Below, piece by piece: positions 14,514 to 16,552 of a stretch of DNA of 16,552 bases. This DNA comes from Treponema sp. (GTDB taxonomy: Bacteria; Spirochaetota; Spirochaetia; Treponematales; Treponemataceae). The position numbers and the translations under genes are program-made. The stretch is from assembly GCA_014804085.1 (NCBI GenBank), contig JAAVAM010000034.1, positions 196,051 through 212,602 on the forward strand. The letters are read 5' to 3'. Below the pieces are notes generated by a model. The model was not told the origin of the DNA. It ran no database searches and was given only the letters and a program-made list of their open reading frames with translations. The first letter of the stretch is position 1. Each line of letters starts with the position of its first letter.

Positions 14514-15650
14514 ATGGCACGCAGTTTTGTTCTGTGCGCGCTCCTTGCGGTGCTTCCGGCGGGGCTTCTGTTCCCGCAGGGAGCGTCCGCATGGATTGGC
14601 GCGGCGGACATTCTCCACATTGGGGGCGGCGAAATCGGCGCGGTCGTTGCGGGCGCGGAGCTTGACGGCGACGCGGGCTTTTCCGTGTCCGCGCTCAGGC
14701 TTGCGTCCACCGTCAGCGCGGTGCGTTTTACGGCGGAGGCAGTCTCCGCCGCCGTCCACGTTCCCGTCAAAGACATGCGCATAGGCGCGGACATCTCTGC
14801 GGCCGCATTCCATGACATCAACATCTGCGACACAGCAACGTTCGAGTCGGCAGGCATAGTAGCGGCGGGCGTTTCGGCACGGATTCCGCTGTTCGGCGGG
14901 GCGGGCGCGTTTTCGCCGTTCTGCAAGGCGGGGCGGCTGTGCGCGGCGGGCGGCAGGGCTTATGGCTTTAAGGCAGTGCCAGAACTGTCGCCGTTCTTTT
15001 TATTCGGCGCGTCGGCTTCGTTTCCTGCGCTCACCGTCCTGCTGCAAGGCGGCGTGTCCGACATCGCCGTGCGCTCCGAAGCGGAATCAGGCATCGACTC
15101 ATCCGGCTTTCAGCGGCAGTTTTTGCTGTTGTGCGGCGACACAATCGATCTGTTCGACACGGCGGCAATCTCATGGTGGGGCGGTGCGCTCTACACCGAC
15201 GGCGAAGTGCGGGCGCAGACAGAGCGCGGCGACGCGTCAATCTGCGCGGAAAACCAGTTTTTTGCAATCGGGACGGGCGCGCAGTTTTCGTCCGAGGGCG
15301 AACGGTTTTTTTGGTCGGCGGGGCTGCATTTCCTGTTCCTGCCGCTCGGCTTTGCGCGGGCAGAGTTCGCCTGCGACATCAAGCTTCTCTTCACGACCAT
15401 TCAGAAGCAGTTTGCCTACACGTTCGACAGCGCGGGCGAATACGGTCTGCTGTTGCCGCGCATTTCGGGCGGCATCCGCTTTTGCAAAAGTGGCAGGGCA
15501 TTCATCGACAAGACATTCTACGTTCCACTGCATTTTTCCGTGTCGTCGTCCGGCGGCGGTGGGAGCGGCGTATCGTCCGGTGGGTCGAGCATGGCATCGC
15601 TCCTCGTTACCGCGCTCCTCTCCGGGCTTTCGCTCGGAATCAAGATATAA
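14514..15650 (+). CDS. Predicted outer-membrane beta-barrel protein, 378 aa
   Basis: The signal peptide ends at an AXA-type site (GASA, residue 26). The mature chain is rich in Ala, Gly and aromatic residues arranged as alternating amphipathic strands ('FSPFCKAGRLCAAGGRAYGF', 'FFWSAGLHFLFLPLGF', 'YGLLLPRISGGIRF') with few long helices, as expected for a barrel. Near the C terminus (about 345-365) lies a Gly/Ser-rich linker, then a last strand ending GLSLGIKI. It follows the large lipoprotein by 16 bases with AAGGCGGA (14496-14503) as a possible ribosome site, so the two are probably made together and may act as a surface pair. I do not recognise the family. It is much richer in GC than the lipoprotein gene before it. 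Confidence 0.6.
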   Translation: MARSFVLCALLAVLPAGLLFPQGASAWIGAADILHIGGGEIGAVVAGAELDGDAGFSVSALRLASTVSAVRFTAEAVSAAVHVPVKDMRIGADISAAAFHDINICDTATFESAGIVAAGVSARIPLFGGAGAFSPFCKAGRLCAAGGRAYGFKAVPELSPFFLFGASASFPALTVLLQGGVSDIAVRSEAESGIDSSGFQRQFLLLCGDTIDLFDTAAISWWGGALYTDGEVRAQTERGDASICAENQFFAIGTGAQFSSEGERFFWSAGLHFLFLPLGFARAEFACDIKLLFTTIQKQFAYTFDSAGEYGLLLPRISGGIRFCKSGRAFIDKTFYVPLHFSVSSSGGGGSGVSSGGSSMASLLVTALLSGLSLGIKI

Positions 15651-15680
15651 AATGCCGCGAACCGCGCGGGCATTGCTTTT
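15651..15680 (+). terminator. Likely terminator of the 12377-15650 operon
   Basis: AATG+CCGCG (15651-15659) pairs with CGCGG (15665-15669) and CATT (15671-15674) with one bulged G and a five-base loop, followed by GCTTTT. The stem is GC-rich but the T run is short. It overlaps the -35 of the following gene. Confidence 0.5.
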
Positions 15681-15700
15681 CTGCAAAAATACTATATAAT
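15673..15700 (+). promoter_or_regulatory. Promoter of the cellulase gene
   Basis: -35 TTGCTT (15673-15678), a 16-base spacer and a perfect -10 TATAAT (15695-15700) are visible. Transcription would start near 15707, about 22 bases before the ATG. AGAGG (15719-15723) is the ribosome site. Confidence 0.65.
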
Positions 15701-15728
15701 TGAAGTATCTTTCTTTTCAGAGGTTTGT

Positions 15729-16552
15729 ATGCGGCAGGTCATTTCTTGTATACGGAAATATGTTTTTTTACTATTGCTAACTGGGGGGGTATTTGTCGCT
15801 TGCGAAAATATACCCGATAATGAGGTCGAATCCAAGCAAACGGTATGGGAAGGCACAAAAGAATTCGACACATGGGATCCATACGTATCAATTCCCGCCG
15901 AAAAATTCAACGCAGTGGTAGAAGGAAGCCGGCTGATTTTTTCGCTCACTGAAATCGTGTCGGCAGAATATCACAACATAAAAATATATGAAAACACGAC
16001 GGGCGAATGGCAGGCCCTTTCGTCGGGGAACATTGACGGCGCAGAACTGTCCGGCAGCGGAAACGACCCGGCTTTTGTGCCGACCTCAAGCACTGTCACT
16101 TATACGTTGACCGCTTCGGACGCGGCTGCGCTGAAATCAAGCGGGCTGTATATCAACGGCTATGGCGTGACGCTGACAAAAGTCGAAGTCGTTACAAAAG
16201 GCACTTCGTCGGGAAATACGCCCGAACCGCCTACAATTCCCACAACGCCGACTGTCACGCCGAATCCGCCGCCGGTCGCGCAGACAGGCACGCCGTTTGA
16301 AAAGCACGGAAAACTGCACGTTTCGGGCGCGTACCTGTATGACAAGAACAATCAAAAATATCAGTTGTACGGAATGTCAACGCACGGCATAAACTTTGGC
16401 ACGAACATGAGCTGCTACGTCAACAAGGCGGCATTCCAAACGCTCCGCGACGACTGGAACACTAACTGCATTCGCCTTGTGCTGTATCCAAGAGACTCCG
16501 GCGGCTACTGCGCAGGCGGAAATCAGGCGGCACTGAAACAACTCATCTGCGA
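15729..16552 (+). CDS. Lipoprotein GH5 cellulase with N-terminal binding module (cut by window edge)
   Basis: The signal peptide ends in VFVAC (Cys25), a relaxed lipobox as seen in spirochaetes. Residues about 38-150 form a beta-rich domain ('WDPYVSIPAEKFNAVVEG', 'YHNIKIYENTTGEWQ') that looks like a carbohydrate-binding module of unassigned family. A Pro/Thr linker follows (about 155-180). From about residue 185, 'GKLHVSGAYLYDKNNQKYQL', 'YGMSTHGIN', 'LRDDWNTNCIRLVLY' and 'GGYCAGG' match the start of glycoside hydrolase family 5 endoglucanases (Cel5A-like). Known role: cleavage of beta-1,4-glucan outside the cell. The catalytic glutamates lie beyond the window, so activity cannot be checked. 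The frame stays open to the last base. T7 (15763-15769) and G7 (15783-15789) runs lie in the signal-peptide codons. Confidence 0.85.
   Translation, partial: MRQVISCIRKYVFLLLLTGGVFVACENIPDNEVESKQTVWEGTKEFDTWDPYVSIPAEKFNAVVEGSRLIFSLTEIVSAEYHNIKIYENTTGEWQALSSGNIDGAELSGSGNDPAFVPTSSTVTYTLTASDAAALKSSGLYINGYGVTLTKVEVVTKGTSSGNTPEPPTIPTTPTVTPNPPPVAQTGTPFEKHGKLHVSGAYLYDKNNQKYQLYGMSTHGINFGTNMSCYVNKAAFQTLRDDWNTNCIRLVLYPRDSGGYCAGGNQAALKQLIC
15763..15789 (+). repeat. T7 and G7 homopolymer runs inside the signal-peptide codons
   Basis: Seven T (15763-15769) and seven G (15783-15789) lie within 27 bases of coding sequence for the hydrophobic core of the signal peptide. Adding one G gives a stop (CGA TAA) about ten codons later, and losing one G also leads to a premature stop, so slippage would switch the protein off. 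Confidence 0.85.

Overview
The window looks like a chromosomal segment of a host-associated spirochaete, most probably a Treponema-like gut or rumen species. I infer this from the many signal-peptide and lipoprotein genes, the LPP20/CsgG-like envelope proteins, the homopolymeric G tracts at surface-protein genes and an exported cellulase. No single gene proves the genus. Base composition is mosaic: the block at 6174-12175 is visibly GC-rich, whereas 261-1930, 2958-3488 and parts of 3542-6007 are AT-rich.

Layout. (1) 1-182, minus strand: start of aspS, with a consensus promoter placed so close to the ATG that the mRNA should have almost no leader. (2) 261-584, minus strand: a small XRE-type regulator, divergent from (3) 710-6007, plus strand: a tightly spaced set of four envelope genes. 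These are a three-repeat lipoprotein, an LPP20-like exported protein, a four-repeat 'beta-flower'-like membrane protein, and an 821-residue protein with a CsgG/LpoB-like N terminus, coiled coils and a predicted outer-membrane barrel. (4) 6174-9388: an operon of an RpiB/LacAB-type sugar-phosphate isomerase, an O-methyltransferase-like protein, a ketosynthase chain-length-factor-like protein and a PlsC-type acyltransferase. The last three match, in content and order, part of an aryl-polyene (APE) cluster, but the carrier proteins, ketosynthases and dehydratases are absent here. (5) 9398-12175: pyrB-pyrI-pyrC, the aspartate carbamoyltransferase holoenzyme plus dihydroorotase, driven by a promoter inside the end of the acyltransferase gene that again gives a nearly leaderless mRNA. 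(6) 12377-15650: a large lipoprotein with a G8 tract in its promoter spacer, followed at once by a predicted beta-barrel protein. (7) 15729-end: a lipoprotein-anchored GH5 cellulase cut by the window edge, with T7 and G7 runs in its signal-peptide codons.

How they fit together. The pyr genes carry out steps 2 and 3 of UMP synthesis. The APE-like trio probably tailors and elongates a polyene lipid together with genes located elsewhere. The two flanking surface regions (710-6007 and 12377-16552) are accessory envelope and polysaccharide-degradation functions; the second shows hallmarks of phase variation. No tRNA, rRNA, CRISPR array, insertion sequence or phage gene was recognised, and no gene-free stretch exceeds about 200 bases.
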